DNA of 64,000 nt from an uncultured Ruminiclostridium sp. (GTDB lineage Bacteria; Bacillota; Clostridia; Oscillospirales; Ruminococcaceae). Numbering within the stretch: position 1 is the stretch's first letter; the number at the start of each line of letters is the position of its first letter. Positions 7,429-16,766 of the stretch are shown piece by piece. Under the pieces are notes generated by a model, which was given only the letters and a program-made list of their open reading frames with translations, searched no databases and was not told where the DNA came from. The position numbers were made by a program, and so were the translations under genes. The stretch covers positions 19,053 to 83,052 of the forward strand of contig CAJUQV010000014.1 of NCBI GenBank assembly GCA_910588335.1. Direction: 5' to 3'.

Positions 7429-8097
7429 TTACTCCGAATTTTTGTTTCTCCAAAACATTTGATGAGGAACGGTAGAAGGATCGTTCATAATATGGGCGCA
7501 GTCGTTGACAAATATCTCGGTGGGTTTTAAATCCTCTTCAAAATCGTAACGGCATATTCCGGTGTTGTCCACCCATTCACAGCCGCTTATTTCCTCCAAG
7601 GAAAAGCCTCTCAGATAACAGCATAGGTTTCTTATGGCACAGCCGTGAGAAACGATAAGTACGGTTCTGCCTTTATTTTCCCGTACCGCCTTCATTGCTC
7701 CCAAAGAAACGCGGCGATATACGTCGGTCATGGCCTCGCCCTTTTCGGTAGCAAATTTCGCAAAATCGTTTCTCCATTTATTGTATGTATCGGGGAATAA
7801 AACGGGAAGCTCCTCCCATTTTACTCCCTCGAATTCCCCGCCGTTTATCTCGGAAAAGGCGCTGTCGGTAATTATTTCAAGGCCGTGATGTTTGTTGGCC
7901 GCCTGTGCTGTTTTTACCGCGCGGATCAGCGGAGAAGAGTATATAACGTCAAATGGTATATCCTTACATTTTACGGCAAGCTTGTCAAGCTGTCTTTGAC
8001 CCTTTTCGGTGATATCCTCGTCAATGCTCCCCTGAAAAGTGCCGTTTATATTGCCCAAAGCTTCGCAGTGTCTTATAAGATAAAGCTTAGTTACCAT
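7429..8097 (-). CDS. Histidine phosphatase superfamily protein (phosphoglycerate mutase-like)
   Basis: Cytoplasmic phosphatase of the branch-1 histidine phosphatase superfamily, 222 residues. The phospho-His motif is LIRHCEALGN (H10), with the partner His in LIVSHGCAIRN near 160 and an acid in FSEINGGEFEG. The substrate is unknown; cobalamin- and phosphoglycerate-type members look alike. It overlaps the 3' end of pyrD by 7 bp, so it is probably cotranscribed with the pyrimidine genes, perhaps only by position. Confidence 0.85.
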   Translation of the reverse strand: MVTKLYLIRHCEALGNINGTFQGSIDEDITEKGQRQLDKLAVKCKDIPFDVIYSSPLIRAVKTAQAANKHHGLEIITDSAFSEINGGEFEGVKWEELPVLFPDTYNKWRNDFAKFATEKGEAMTDVYRRVSLGAMKAVRENKGRTVLIVSHGCAIRNLCCYLRGFSLEEISGCEWVDNTGICRYDFEEDLKPTEIFVNDCAHIMNDPSTVPHQMFWRNKNSE

Positions 8098-9026
8098 GGC
8101 CGGACAGTCCCCACAATTTCTTCAAGCGAATTAAGATTATTTTCCTCCATATAGCTTTCAAGACCTTCTATTATTCTGACGGGCGCGTAAGGGTCGGTAA
8201 AGATGGCGGTGCCTACCTGTACCGCCTTTGCGCCCGCCATCATCATTTCCACCGAGTCCTCGGCAGTGGTGATTCCGCCCAGACCCACTACGTCTATACC
8301 TACGGCGTTCGCCACCTGCCACACCATTCTTACCGCCACGGGGAAAACGGCGGGTCCTGAAAAACCGCCCACATTGTTTTTTAAAATGGGTCTTCTTGTT
8401 TTTATATCTATTCTCATGCCAAGCAAAGTATTTATAAGGGAAAGACAATCCGCGCCCTCCGCTTCGGCCGCCTTTGCTATTTCGGTTATATTGGTGACGT
8501 TGGGAGTGAGCTTTACCATAAGGGGTTTTTTAGTTACCGCGCGAACTGCTTTTGTTACCGTTGCCGCTCCATCGCAGGAAATGCCCCAGCTCGCGCCGCC
8601 CTGTTTTACGTTGGGACAGGAAATGTTCAGCTCTATCATATCAACATCGGTACCGTCAAGCTTTTCCGCAACCGCTCTGTAATCGTCGAGGGTTGCTCCC
8701 GCGATATTGGCAATAATAACGTTGCCGTCTCTTTTCGCCTTGGGAAGGTGTTCGGAAATGAATACGTCGACGCCGGGATTTTGCAGCCCCACAGAGTTTA
8801 ACATTCCCGCGGGAGTTTCCGCTATGCGGGGGGCAGGGTTTCCGTCTTTGGGGTTAATGGTGGTTCCCTTGCAGGAAATTCCTCCTAAAATGTTCAGAGG
8901 ATAGAGATCGGTGTAATCCTGTCCGAAGCCGTAGGTGCCCGAAGCAGCTATGACGGGATTGGGGAATTTTACTCCCGCTACCGTTACGGACAAGTCTTTT
9001 TTGCTTTTTATAACGCTTTCGCTCAT
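8091..9026 (-). CDS. pyrD: Dihydroorotate dehydrogenase B, catalytic subunit
   Basis: FMN enzyme that oxidises dihydroorotate to orotate, the fourth step of UMP synthesis. The 311-residue class 1B form passes electrons to PyrK and NAD. Visible are the N-terminal VAGVKFPNPVIAASGTYGFG, the catalytic cysteine loop ELNISCPNVKQGG, and the phosphate-binding GLGGITTAEDSVEMMMAGAKAVQVGTA region. Its start overlaps the pyrK stop by 4 bp (ATGA), giving coupled synthesis of the two subunits. Confidence 0.96.
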   Translation of the reverse strand: MSESVIKSKKDLSVTVAGVKFPNPVIAASGTYGFGQDYTDLYPLNILGGISCKGTTINPKDGNPAPRIAETPAGMLNSVGLQNPGVDVFISEHLPKAKRDGNVIIANIAGATLDDYRAVAEKLDGTDVDMIELNISCPNVKQGGASWGISCDGAATVTKAVRAVTKKPLMVKLTPNVTNITEIAKAAEAEGADCLSLINTLLGMRIDIKTRRPILKNNVGGFSGPAVFPVAVRMVWQVANAVGIDVVGLGGITTAEDSVEMMMAGAKAVQVGTAIFTDPYAPVRIIEGLESYMEENNLNSLEEIVGTVRPW

Positions 9027-9796
9027 AACACTACCTCCTCCGCCTTAAATACCGGACCGTCCTTGCACACTCTTAAAACAAGATCCTTTCCTCCGCGTCT
9101 TATATTGCAGGCGCAACCTACGCAGGCTCCCACGCCGCACGCCATTCTCTGCTCCAAGGAAAGCTCGCAGGGAATATTGTATTTTTCCGCCGCCGCCTTT
9201 ACCGCCTTAAGCATCGGGGTGGGACCGCATGCGTAGATAATGGCGGTATTGCCCTTTTCCAGCTCTTTTTCAAGGGGGTTGGTCACCACTCCGCTTTCCC
9301 CATAGCTGCCGTCGTCGGTGCATACGGTAACGTCAACGCCCATGCGTTTTAAATCTTCCTCCAAGATGACCTTGTCCCTGCTCCTGAATCCGATTACCGC
9401 CTTTACTTTTTTATATTCGGCGGATACTCCAAGCATTGGGGGAACGCCTATACCGCCGCCCACGACAACAATGTTTTTATCTTCGGGAATTTCCTTTACC
9501 GTAAAGCCGTTTCCGAGAGGGGCTATCATATCCATTTTATCGCCCGGTTTAAGCCGCGACAGGGTGTCCGTTCCCCCGCCTCTTACCTCGAAAACAATTC
9601 GCAAGGCGCCATTTTCCCGGTCTATCCCGCAAATGGAGATAGGGCGGCGCAGGGTGAAGCCCTCAGCCCTTATGTGCACAAACTGACCCGCCTTTGCCTC
9701 AGCGGCAACCTCGGGACAGCTTATCACATAGGAAAAAATGCCCTTGGCGATTTCCGTTCTTTCAAGAACAGGATAAGCGTTACAAAAATATGCCAT
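9023..9796 (-). CDS. pyrK: Dihydroorotate dehydrogenase B, electron-transfer subunit
   Basis: FAD and [2Fe-2S] subunit that links PyrD to NAD. At 257 residues it is the usual length. It has the FAD-binding motif LRRPISICG, the NAD-binding GGGIGVPPM, and a cysteine cluster CGVGACVGCAC plus a later Cys in VCKDGP that hold the iron-sulfur centre. The start at 9796 follows GGAAAGGAAAAAAG. It lies 41 bp after the GNAT-MazG fusion gene. Confidence 0.96.
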   Translation of the reverse strand: MAYFCNAYPVLERTEIAKGIFSYVISCPEVAAEAKAGQFVHIRAEGFTLRRPISICGIDRENGALRIVFEVRGGGTDTLSRLKPGDKMDMIAPLGNGFTVKEIPEDKNIVVVGGGIGVPPMLGVSAEYKKVKAVIGFRSRDKVILEEDLKRMGVDVTVCTDDGSYGESGVVTNPLEKELEKGNTAIIYACGPTPMLKAVKAAAEKYNIPCELSLEQRMACGVGACVGCACNIRRGGKDLVLRVCKDGPVFKAEEVVL

Positions 9797-9837
9797 CTTT
9801 TTTCCTTTCTGTAAACAGTAAATCGGAAAACTCCGAT

Positions 9838-10608
9838 TTACCAGCGCACCATATTCCTTTTATATTTATTGGAATAGCTCTCCTTTAACTCCTCCGCCGT
9901 TATTCCGTAACAAAGCAATACGTCGTTATAATACATCAGCACGTCGGCAAGCTCCTCCACAAGTTCTTTTCGGATTGCGCCGTCCTCGCAGGCTTTAGCT
10001 CCGCCGTTTTTCTTGATAATGTCTATTACTTCACCGATTTCGCCTGTCATCCAGAGCAGTTTGTTTTTTCCGGTTTCGATAGAAATTTGTTCCCACTTAC
10101 CTTTGTATTTGTTCTGTAAGCTTCTTTGCATCTCCAGCATCTCGTTTACGGTGAAATCCATATTATCCTCAAAGTCATAGCAATACCAATCGCCGCCGAA
10201 ATGACAGAAGCCTATGGAAAGAAACATATTTTTGCTTTGCTCGTTAAAGGAATAAATTTCGGCTTTTACCTGCTTCATTCCCTTTTCTTTTGCCAGCTCC
10301 AGAATATTTTTCACGCATTTTCTTCCGATATGCTTATTCTGATGTTCCTTACATATAACAAGACTTATCTCTCCGTTTTCCTTTAAGGTGATATCGCCTA
10401 CCGGTGCGCCGAAGTATTCTATGTAATAGCAGTCTCCGTGTGTGGAAAGATAGCCATACATCGCCTTTAAGCGATCCAAGGTGTAAACATGGTCGATATT
10501 GTCTACCTGTTTACAGAGCTGCGGATCCTGATACCATTTAAGTGCGACGTCGTAATTGGGATAATAAGGAACCAATGATATGTTATCGTCTATATGTCTT
10601 TTTTTCAT
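9838..10608 (-). CDS. GNAT acetyltransferase fused to a MazG-like pyrophosphohydrolase
   Basis: Two domains in 256 residues. Residues 1-145 look like a GNAT N-acetyltransferase (QNKHIGRKCVKNILELAKEKGMKQVKAEIYSFNEQS, the acetyl-CoA region and following helix). Residues about 155-256 look like an all-alpha MazG/dUTPase-like nucleotide pyrophosphohydrolase, with the metal motifs GEIGEVIDI and VEELADVLMYYND. A house-cleaning nucleotide role fits its place just ahead of pyrK-pyrD, but the acetyl acceptor is unknown. The upstream terminator at 10623-10653 suggests it may have its own promoter or depends on read-through. Confidence 0.8.
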   Translation of the reverse strand: MKKRHIDDNISLVPYYPNYDVALKWYQDPQLCKQVDNIDHVYTLDRLKAMYGYLSTHGDCYYIEYFGAPVGDITLKENGEISLVICKEHQNKHIGRKCVKNILELAKEKGMKQVKAEIYSFNEQSKNMFLSIGFCHFGGDWYCYDFEDNMDFTVNEMLEMQRSLQNKYKGKWEQISIETGKNKLLWMTGEIGEVIDIIKKNGGAKACEDGAIRKELVEELADVLMYYNDVLLCYGITAEELKESYSNKYKRNMVRW

Positions 10609-10622
10609 TTACGCTCCTTTTT

Positions 10623-10653
10623 TAAAAATCCGCACACAGAAAGTATGCGGATT
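10623..10653 (-). terminator. Rho-independent terminator after the carAB segment
   Basis: AAAATCCGCA pairs with TGCGGATTTT around an 11-nt loop. On the minus strand the second arm runs into a T tract. It sits between the 177-residue membrane protein gene and the GNAT-MazG gene. Confidence 0.75.
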
Positions 10654-10721
10654 TTTATAATTTCCGATAAAAGTACAGATAAATTTTTGCTGTCAATCGT
10701 AAATTAGTAATATTGCTTTTC

Positions 10722-11255
10722 TCAGTTATCTTTAAACGTCACTTCCTTGGGCTTCGGCTGACTCGCCTTTACCCTATGAAGCGAAAACCTTACTATTATT
10801 ATTGAAAGAAGAATATCCAAAGGTATCTGAAGAGTAAAAATATTCTTTGTATTGCCCGTCATAACGGACTGGTGCATGGCCATAAGCTCAAAAACCGCAA
10901 GGAGTACTGGTATGCGCACACAGGTAACGGCGGTTATATAAATATCGCTGTATTTCTGAGCGTTTTCCTCGGTAACGGTGTATTTCACGGGCTTTTTTTT
11001 TGATTTATATATCATAACCAGAGAAACGGCGGCAACTGCAGCGTCGACTAAAATCCAAATCAAATTCCATTGCCACGCCACCAAGCCCTCAATCTCGCTG
11101 TTGACGCTCAGTATAAGCTGATTCTGATTAGTGATAAATTCGCCGAAAGAGAGTACGCACTGTACCGTTGCCACTATTATCAAAACTGCCACGGCGTCCA
11201 GCACCATCTGGGCTATTTGATAATTGCGCTTTACTTTTATTGTACCTATTTTCAT
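10722..11255 (-). CDS. Hypothetical four-helix membrane protein
   Basis: 177 residues. About four hydrophobic segments are visible (near 15-35, 62-82, 108-128 and 138-158), with a basic RRVKASQPKPKE-like tail (HRVKASQPKPKEVTFKDN). No family recognised. It begins 8 bp after the carB stop with an AGGGATAAAG ribosome site and ends just before a terminator, so it is the last gene of the pyrC-pyrF-carA-carB transcript. Its role in pyrimidine metabolism, if any, cannot be read from sequence. Confidence 0.75.
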   Translation of the reverse strand: MKIGTIKVKRNYQIAQMVLDAVAVLIIVATVQCVLSFGEFITNQNQLILSVNSEIEGLVAWQWNLIWILVDAAVAAVSLVMIYKSKKKPVKYTVTEENAQKYSDIYITAVTCVRIPVLLAVFELMAMHQSVMTGNTKNIFTLQIPLDILLSIIIVRFSLHRVKASQPKPKEVTFKDN

Positions 11256-11263
11256 CTTTATCC

Positions 11264-14200
11264 CTATATTTTCGTAATGTCTATCATTTCCACATCGTCT
11301 ATGGACTTGTGCATTTCAAGGCAGGAGACCAGAGCGTTTGCCGTATCTATCGCGGTAAGACAGGCTATCGAACGCTCCGATGCCTTTCTTCTCATCTTTA
11401 CGCTGTCGCGGGCGGGGTCGCGTCCCGTCTCCGAAGTGGAGATAACGTAGTTTATCTTTCCGCTTTCAAGAAGGGATATTACGTTAGGCTCCTTGCCCTC
11501 GTTTATGCGGTAGGTAAAATTAGTGGCTATCATATTGCGGTTCAGAAGCGAAGCGGTGCCACTTGTGGCGTAAATATCGAAGCCCAGCGCCTCAAAGCGG
11601 CTGGCAAGGTCTATTATCTCCGACTTATCCTGATCTCTTACCGAGAAGAGAACTCCGCCCGAATACTGCATTTTGAAGCCCGCGGCGATAAGTCCTTTGT
11701 AAAGGGCTTCGGAAAAGGTTTTCGCAATGCCGAGACATTCGCCGGTGGATTTCATTTCGGGTCCAAGCTGAGTGTCAACGTCGTGAAGCTTTTCAAAGCT
11801 GAACACGGGCACCTTTACCGCCACGTAATCGCCTGCCGGGTACAGGCCGCTTGTGTAGCCCTGCTCTTTAAGAGAATGGCCTAACATTATTTTGGTGGCA
11901 ATATCCACCATGGGAACGCCCGTTACCTTGCTTATATAAGGAACGGTACGGGAGGAGCGGGGGTTGACCTCGATAACGTAAACCTGATGATCGTATACCA
12001 CATACTGAATGTTGACAAGACCTATTACGTTAAGAGCCTTGGCAAGTCTTTCGGTATAGGTTATAATAACCTTTTTCACTCTGTCGGTAAGATTCTGGGC
12101 GGGGTAGACGGAAATGCTGTCTCCGCTGTGAACGCCCGCTCTTTCAATATGTTCCATAATACCGGGGATAAGGAAGTCGGTGCCATCGCAGATAGCGTCT
12201 ACTTCCACCTCAGTGCCCATCATATACTTATCTATAAGAACGGGATTTTCAAGCTTCTGAGCGGTGATTATCTTCATATATTCGGTAACGTCGCTGTCGG
12301 CGTGAGCAATAATCATATTTTGTCCGCCCAAAACGTAAGAGGGACGAAGAAGGACGGGATATCCCAACCTGTTGGCCGCCCCCAAAGCTTCTTCAACGGT
12401 AAATACCGTTTCACCGGCGGGTCTCGGAATATCGCAGCGCTCCAGAAGCTCGTCAAACAGCTCTCTGTCCTCCGCCGCGTCAATGCTTTCAGCGGAGGTT
12501 CCCAGAATATTTGCGCCTATATCCTGAAGGTGCTTTGTAAGCTTTATCGCGGTCTGACCGCCGAACTGTACCACAACTCCGTCGGGCTTTTCGGTGGCGA
12601 TAAGGCTGTCCACGTCCTCAAAAGTAAGTGGGTCGAAGTAAAGGCGGTCGCCCGTGTCAAAGTCGGTAGAAACGGTTTCGGGGTTGTTGTTGCAGAGAAT
12701 GGCCTCGCAGCCCATTTCCTTAAGCGCCCATACACAATGAACGGAGCAATAGTCAAATTCGATTCCCTGTCCTATTCTTATGGGACCGGAGCCGAATACA
12801 AGAACCTTTTTCTTATCGGTGGGGTGCTGCTTTATAAACTCCTCGGCCTCGTTCTCTTCGTCGTAAGTACTGTAAAAATACGGAGTGTCAGCGGAAAACT
12901 CGGCGGCGCAGGTGTCAACCATCTTATAAACCGCGTTTCTTCTTTCGATTCCCCATTCCCCAAGAGTTTTTCCCGAAAGCGCTTCTATTGTTTTGTCGAG
13001 GTAACAGTATTTTTTTGCGATATCATACTTTTCCTGAGTCAGTTCGCCGTCGGAAAGCCAGTCCTCAAGCTCCTTGAGGTTTTTAAGCTTGTATATAAAC
13101 CATTTGTCGATTTTGGTAATTTCGCTGATCTTTTCCGGAGCTATTCCGCGTTTTAAAGCCTCAAACACACAGAATGCGCGGTCTACGTCCACATCGTGAA
13201 GCTTTTCCAGAACCTCCCCGTCGGTAAGCTCCGCAAAAGCCTTTTTGCTCATGGTGTCCATTCCCAGCTCTATGGAGCGGACGGCCTTCATCATAGCCGC
13301 CTCGAAGCTTGTGCCGATGGACATTATTTCGCCTGTTGCCTTCATCTGCGTTCCCAAAGTCTTTTTGGCGTAAACAAACTTATCGAAGGGCCATTTGGGG
13401 AATTTTACAACGATATAATCTATGGTAGGCTCGAAGCAAGCGTAGGTTTTGCCCGTTACCTGATTTATTATCTCGTCGAGAGAGTATCCTATGGCGATCC
13501 TTGTGGCAACCTTAGCGATGGGATATCCCGTGGCCTTTGAAGCCAAGGCGGAGGAGCGGCTTACGCGGGGGTTTACTTCTATTACGGCATACTCGAAGCT
13601 TTCGGGATGAAGGGCAAACTGGCAGTTGCAGCCGCCTTCGACCTTAAGCGCCTGAACAATGTTCAAAGCGGCGGTGCGCAACATCTGGTACTCTTTATCG
13701 GAAAGAGTGACGGCGGGGGCGACGACAATGCTGTCGCCGGTGTGAACGCCAACGGGGTCGAAGTTTTCCATTGAGCATACGGTGATAACGTTTCCTCTCG
13801 CGTCGCGGATAACCTCAAACTCTATCTCCTTCCATCCGCTTATGCACTTTTCCACCAATATCTGATGTATGGGAGACATTCTCAAGCCGTTTATGGCAAT
13901 CTCGTGAAGCTCCGTCTCATTATTGGCGATACCGCCGCCCGTACCGCCAAGGGTAAAGGCGGGGCGCACTATCACGGGATAGCCTATCTCGTTATTTGCG
14001 AAGTTCATCGCGTCTTCCAGAGTTTCCACAACCTTTGATGGGATACAAGGCTCGCCTATGGATTCCATTGTGTCCTTGAAAGCCTGTCTGTCCTCCGCCT
14101 TATGAATTGTCTGGGGATCTGCTCCCAAAAGCTTTACGCCGTGGCTGTTTAGAAAGCCTTCCTCGGCAAGCTGCATGGACATCGTAAGACCCGTCTGGCC

Positions 14201-14473
14201 GCCTAATGTGGACAGAATGCTGTCGGGTTTTTCGATTTCGATTATTCTTTTAAGGCAGTCCAATGTGAGCGGCTCTATATATATCTTGTCCGCCATATGC
14301 TTATCGGTCATTATGGTGGCGGGGTTGGAGTTCACCAATACCACCTCAAGGCCTTCCTGTTTCAGCACGCGGCAGGCCTGTGAGCCCGCGTAGTCAAATT
14401 CGGCCGCCTGTCCGATTACGATAGGGCCGGAGCCTATCATAAGAACTTTTTTTATATCGCTTCTAAGTGGCAT
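11264..14473 (-). CDS. carB: Carbamoyl-phosphate synthase, large subunit
   Basis: Makes carbamoyl phosphate from ammonia delivered by CarA, bicarbonate and two ATP. The 1069-residue protein has the two repeated ATP-grasp synthetase halves: the first opens VLMIGSGPIVIGQAAEFDYAG, the second VLVFGSGPIRIGQGIEFDY near 550. The glycine-rich RPAFTLGGTGGG and RPSYVLGGQNM loops are present. The C-terminal MGS-like allosteric domain (about 940-1069) contains the effector region TSGTASLL. Start and carA stop share one base (TAATG), showing tight coupling. Confidence 0.98.
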   Translation of the reverse strand: MPLRSDIKKVLMIGSGPIVIGQAAEFDYAGSQACRVLKQEGLEVVLVNSNPATIMTDKHMADKIYIEPLTLDCLKRIIEIEKPDSILSTLGGQTGLTMSMQLAEEGFLNSHGVKLLGADPQTIHKAEDRQAFKDTMESIGEPCIPSKVVETLEDAMNFANNEIGYPVIVRPAFTLGGTGGGIANNETELHEIAINGLRMSPIHQILVEKCISGWKEIEFEVIRDARGNVITVCSMENFDPVGVHTGDSIVVAPAVTLSDKEYQMLRTAALNIVQALKVEGGCNCQFALHPESFEYAVIEVNPRVSRSSALASKATGYPIAKVATRIAIGYSLDEIINQVTGKTYACFEPTIDYIVVKFPKWPFDKFVYAKKTLGTQMKATGEIMSIGTSFEAAMMKAVRSIELGMDTMSKKAFAELTDGEVLEKLHDVDVDRAFCVFEALKRGIAPEKISEITKIDKWFIYKLKNLKELEDWLSDGELTQEKYDIAKKYCYLDKTIEALSGKTLGEWGIERRNAVYKMVDTCAAEFSADTPYFYSTYDEENEAEEFIKQHPTDKKKVLVFGSGPIRIGQGIEFDYCSVHCVWALKEMGCEAILCNNNPETVSTDFDTGDRLYFDPLTFEDVDSLIATEKPDGVVVQFGGQTAIKLTKHLQDIGANILGTSAESIDAAEDRELFDELLERCDIPRPAGETVFTVEEALGAANRLGYPVLLRPSYVLGGQNMIIAHADSDVTEYMKIITAQKLENPVLIDKYMMGTEVEVDAICDGTDFLIPGIMEHIERAGVHSGDSISVYPAQNLTDRVKKVIITYTERLAKALNVIGLVNIQYVVYDHQVYVIEVNPRSSRTVPYISKVTGVPMVDIATKIMLGHSLKEQGYTSGLYPAGDYVAVKVPVFSFEKLHDVDTQLGPEMKSTGECLGIAKTFSEALYKGLIAAGFKMQYSGGVLFSVRDQDKSEIIDLASRFEALGFDIYATSGTASLLNRNMIATNFTYRINEGKEPNVISLLESGKINYVISTSETGRDPARDSVKMRRKASERSIACLTAIDTANALVSCLEMHKSIDDVEMIDITKI

Positions 14474-15567
14474 TACTTACGCTCCTCCATTAACTTGATA
14501 AATTCGTCGAAAAGATAGGCGGTATCCTGTGGACCGCCGCAGGCTTCGGGGTGGAACTGTACCGTAAATGCGGGGGCGTTGGTATATCTTACGCCCTCGC
14601 AGGTACCGTCGTTAGCGTTTACATGGCTGACCTTACCCACATTTTCGCTTATGCTGCCGTTCAATACCGCATAGCCGTGGTTTTGGCTGGTGATAAACGT
14701 TCTTCTCAGCCCCAGATCGGTAACCGGCTGATTTTCACCTCTGTGTCCGTATTTGAGCTTAACGGTGGAAGCGCCGTTGGCAAGAGCATAAAGCTGATGA
14801 CCGAGACAGATACCGAAGGTTGGTATCTTTTTTTCGGAAAGCTTTTTCAATGTTTCAATAGCTTCGGGATTGTCGGTGGGGTCTCCCGGCCCGTTTGAGA
14901 GCATTATGCCGTCGGGATTCAAAGCGCAGACCTCCTCGGCAGTGCTGTTCCAAGGCATTACGGTGACGTCGCAGCCGCGGTTTACAAGCTCTTTTCTTAT
15001 GTTGTGCTTACAGCCGTAATCCATCAGAACCACGCTGAATTTTTTGTTTTCCGCTTCAAATTTTACCGATTCCTTACAGCTTACCTTAGGCACGGGTCTT
15101 TCCGCCTTATATCCTTTTATTTTTTCAAGCGCCTCTTCCATAACAAATTCTTCGGTGGTAACCATACCGTTCATTACGCCTGTTTCGCGTATGATCCTCG
15201 TAAGGCGGCGGGTATCTATGTCATAAATACCGACTATTCCATGTTTTTTAAGAAAGTCCTCTATTGTGCCCTCGCAGCGGAAATTAGACGGAAAATCGCA
15301 TTTTTCTCTTACCACGTATCCGCTGACAGCGCTGCCATCCGATTCATCATCATAGCCGTTTACTCCATAGTTTCCTATTAAGGGAAAGGTCTGAGTCACT
15401 ATCTGCCCGCAATAGCTGGGATCGGTTAGGGTTTCCTGATAACCCGTCATAGCGGTGGTAAAAACCGTTTCGCCGATGACCGTCCCTTCTTTTCCAAAGC
15501 TTTTTCCTTTGAATACCGTACCGTCCGACAATATCAGGTACGCAGTTTTCGCTTTTCCGAAGTCCAT
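14473..15567 (-). CDS. carA: Carbamoyl-phosphate synthase, small (glutaminase) subunit
   Basis: Class I glutamine amidotransferase that supplies ammonia to CarB. The 364-residue protein has the N-terminal CPSase domain (AYLILSDGTVFKGKSFG) and a C-terminal glutaminase with nucleophile Cys in FGICLGHQL, plus the His-Glu pair in VQFHPEACGG. Start at 15567 follows GGAAAGGAAAATGAAAA. It is separated from pyrF by a 240-bp gap that holds repeat E1, so the element interrupts the operon without touching the coding regions. Confidence 0.97.
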   Translation of the reverse strand: MDFGKAKTAYLILSDGTVFKGKSFGKEGTVIGETVFTTAMTGYQETLTDPSYCGQIVTQTFPLIGNYGVNGYDDESDGSAVSGYVVREKCDFPSNFRCEGTIEDFLKKHGIVGIYDIDTRRLTRIIRETGVMNGMVTTEEFVMEEALEKIKGYKAERPVPKVSCKESVKFEAENKKFSVVLMDYGCKHNIRKELVNRGCDVTVMPWNSTAEEVCALNPDGIMLSNGPGDPTDNPEAIETLKKLSEKKIPTFGICLGHQLYALANGASTVKLKYGHRGENQPVTDLGLRRTFITSQNHGYAVLNGSISENVGKVSHVNANDGTCEGVRYTNAPAFTVQFHPEACGGPQDTAYLFDEFIKLMEERK

Positions 15568-15636
15568 TTTTTCATTTTCCTTTCCAATGTGTATAATGCT
15601 TTTATATCTAACGGATTTTATCGGTATTTTTCTTTA

Positions 15637-15809
15637 TGGCAATACCGCACAGAGATTGTCGTGCAGACGCGCAGTCAGCTTTTTCGTCAGATTGTCCGAA
15701 ACGACGCGGGAATACCGGCGTATTTCAAGGAGTTTTGGGCAAAAATGACGGAAAAGATGCAAGCGTATGCGCGGCAAAGCGCGCAGCGCAGTCTTTGAGG
15801 AGTGTTGCC
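15637..15809 (+). repeat. MITE-like element E1 inside the pyr operon
   Basis: About 173 bp with terminal inverted repeats TGGCAATACCGC and GTGTTGCC, flanked by TA (left) and TTA (right). It contains the superfamily core GGAATAC-CGGC-GTATTTCAAGGAG. Like E2 it carries AAGGAG followed by ATGACGGAAAAGATGC, but here the small frame closes within the element after 17 codons. It lies between pyrF and carA, antisense to E2 relative to the operon direction. The last bases merge with the pyrF stop codon. Confidence 0.8.
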
Positions 15810-16739
15810 TTATATCTGTACCCTGTTTACAAAGCTCATTATTTCGTCGCGCATACGAACGGCTTCCCTTCGCGCCGACCCCGCATAATCCTTTTCGTCG
15901 CACTTTTCCTTTTGATATGCGCACATAATTCCTCTTGAGCTGTTTACTATCCCCCCTAAGCCGTTTTTATCAAAAGCAGCTGCAATATCCTTGGCGCTCG
16001 CGCCCTGCGCTCCGTAGCCGGGAATAAGAAAGAAAGTGTGAGGGAGCCTTTTTCTTAAGATCTCTATCTGTTCGGGGTATGTAGCGCCCGCAACTATTCC
16101 AACTCCGCTGTAACCGTATTTTCCGGAAAGCTCCTTCCCCCATTCCTCGCACATATCGCCCATTACCTCATAAACCGTACGGTCGCCTATCTTCATATCC
16201 TGTAATTCGCCCGAAGAAGGATTTGAGGTTTTGGCAAGAACAAACATACCCTTATCATACTGTTTGCACACCTTTATAACGGGATTTATTCCGTCGCTGC
16301 CAAGATATCCGTTTACGGTGAGAGCGTCTCCCAAAAAAGGCTCGTACTCTTCCGCTCCTACCCTGACTTTTCCCAGATGACCAACGGCATAGGCTTCCAT
16401 GGTGGTACCTATATCGTTTCTTTTTGCGTCGGTTATCACGTACATTCCCTTTTTTCGAGCGTATTCCTGAGTCTTATAAAGTGTTTTTAAGCCCGAATAT
16501 CCGTACATTTCGTAATACGCTGCCTGCGGCTTTACCGCTGGAACAATGTCGCAAAGAGCGTCAATAAGGCCTTTATTGAACCAAAGGAGCGCCTTGGACG
16601 CGCCTTTTAAGGTTTCCCCGTATTTTTCAAAGGCTTTTTCCTTTATATAATTGGGTACATAGTCCAACTTCGGGTCAAGCCCCGCCACAGTAGGATTATT
16701 GGTTCTCGCAATCTTTTCGATAAGTCTGTCAAACGACAT
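15810..16739 (-). CDS. pyrF: Orotidine 5'-phosphate decarboxylase
   Basis: Converts OMP to UMP. This is the longer subfamily 2 type, 309 residues. The catalytic Lys/Asp network is in VITDAKRNDIGTT (104-109), the N-terminal substrate site in TVAGLDPKLDYVP, and the phosphate-binding GYGAQGASAKD and NSSRGIM near the C terminus. It starts 27 bp after pyrC ends, with an AAAGGATG ribosome site. The stop codon abuts repeat E1. Confidence 0.96.
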   Translation of the reverse strand: MSFDRLIEKIARTNNPTVAGLDPKLDYVPNYIKEKAFEKYGETLKGASKALLWFNKGLIDALCDIVPAVKPQAAYYEMYGYSGLKTLYKTQEYARKKGMYVITDAKRNDIGTTMEAYAVGHLGKVRVGAEEYEPFLGDALTVNGYLGSDGINPVIKVCKQYDKGMFVLAKTSNPSSGELQDMKIGDRTVYEVMGDMCEEWGKELSGKYGYSGVGIVAGATYPEQIEILRKRLPHTFFLIPGYGAQGASAKDIAAAFDKNGLGGIVNSSRGIMCAYQKEKCDEKDYAGSARREAVRMRDEIMSFVNRVQI

Positions 16740-16766
16740 TTTTCAGCATCCTTTCTTTCAGGTTTT

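Noticed and set aside
11987..13156. Long plus-strand open frame inside carB
   Set aside because: It is the reverse-strand shadow of a well-supported carB gene, with no ribosome site and no recognisable domain.
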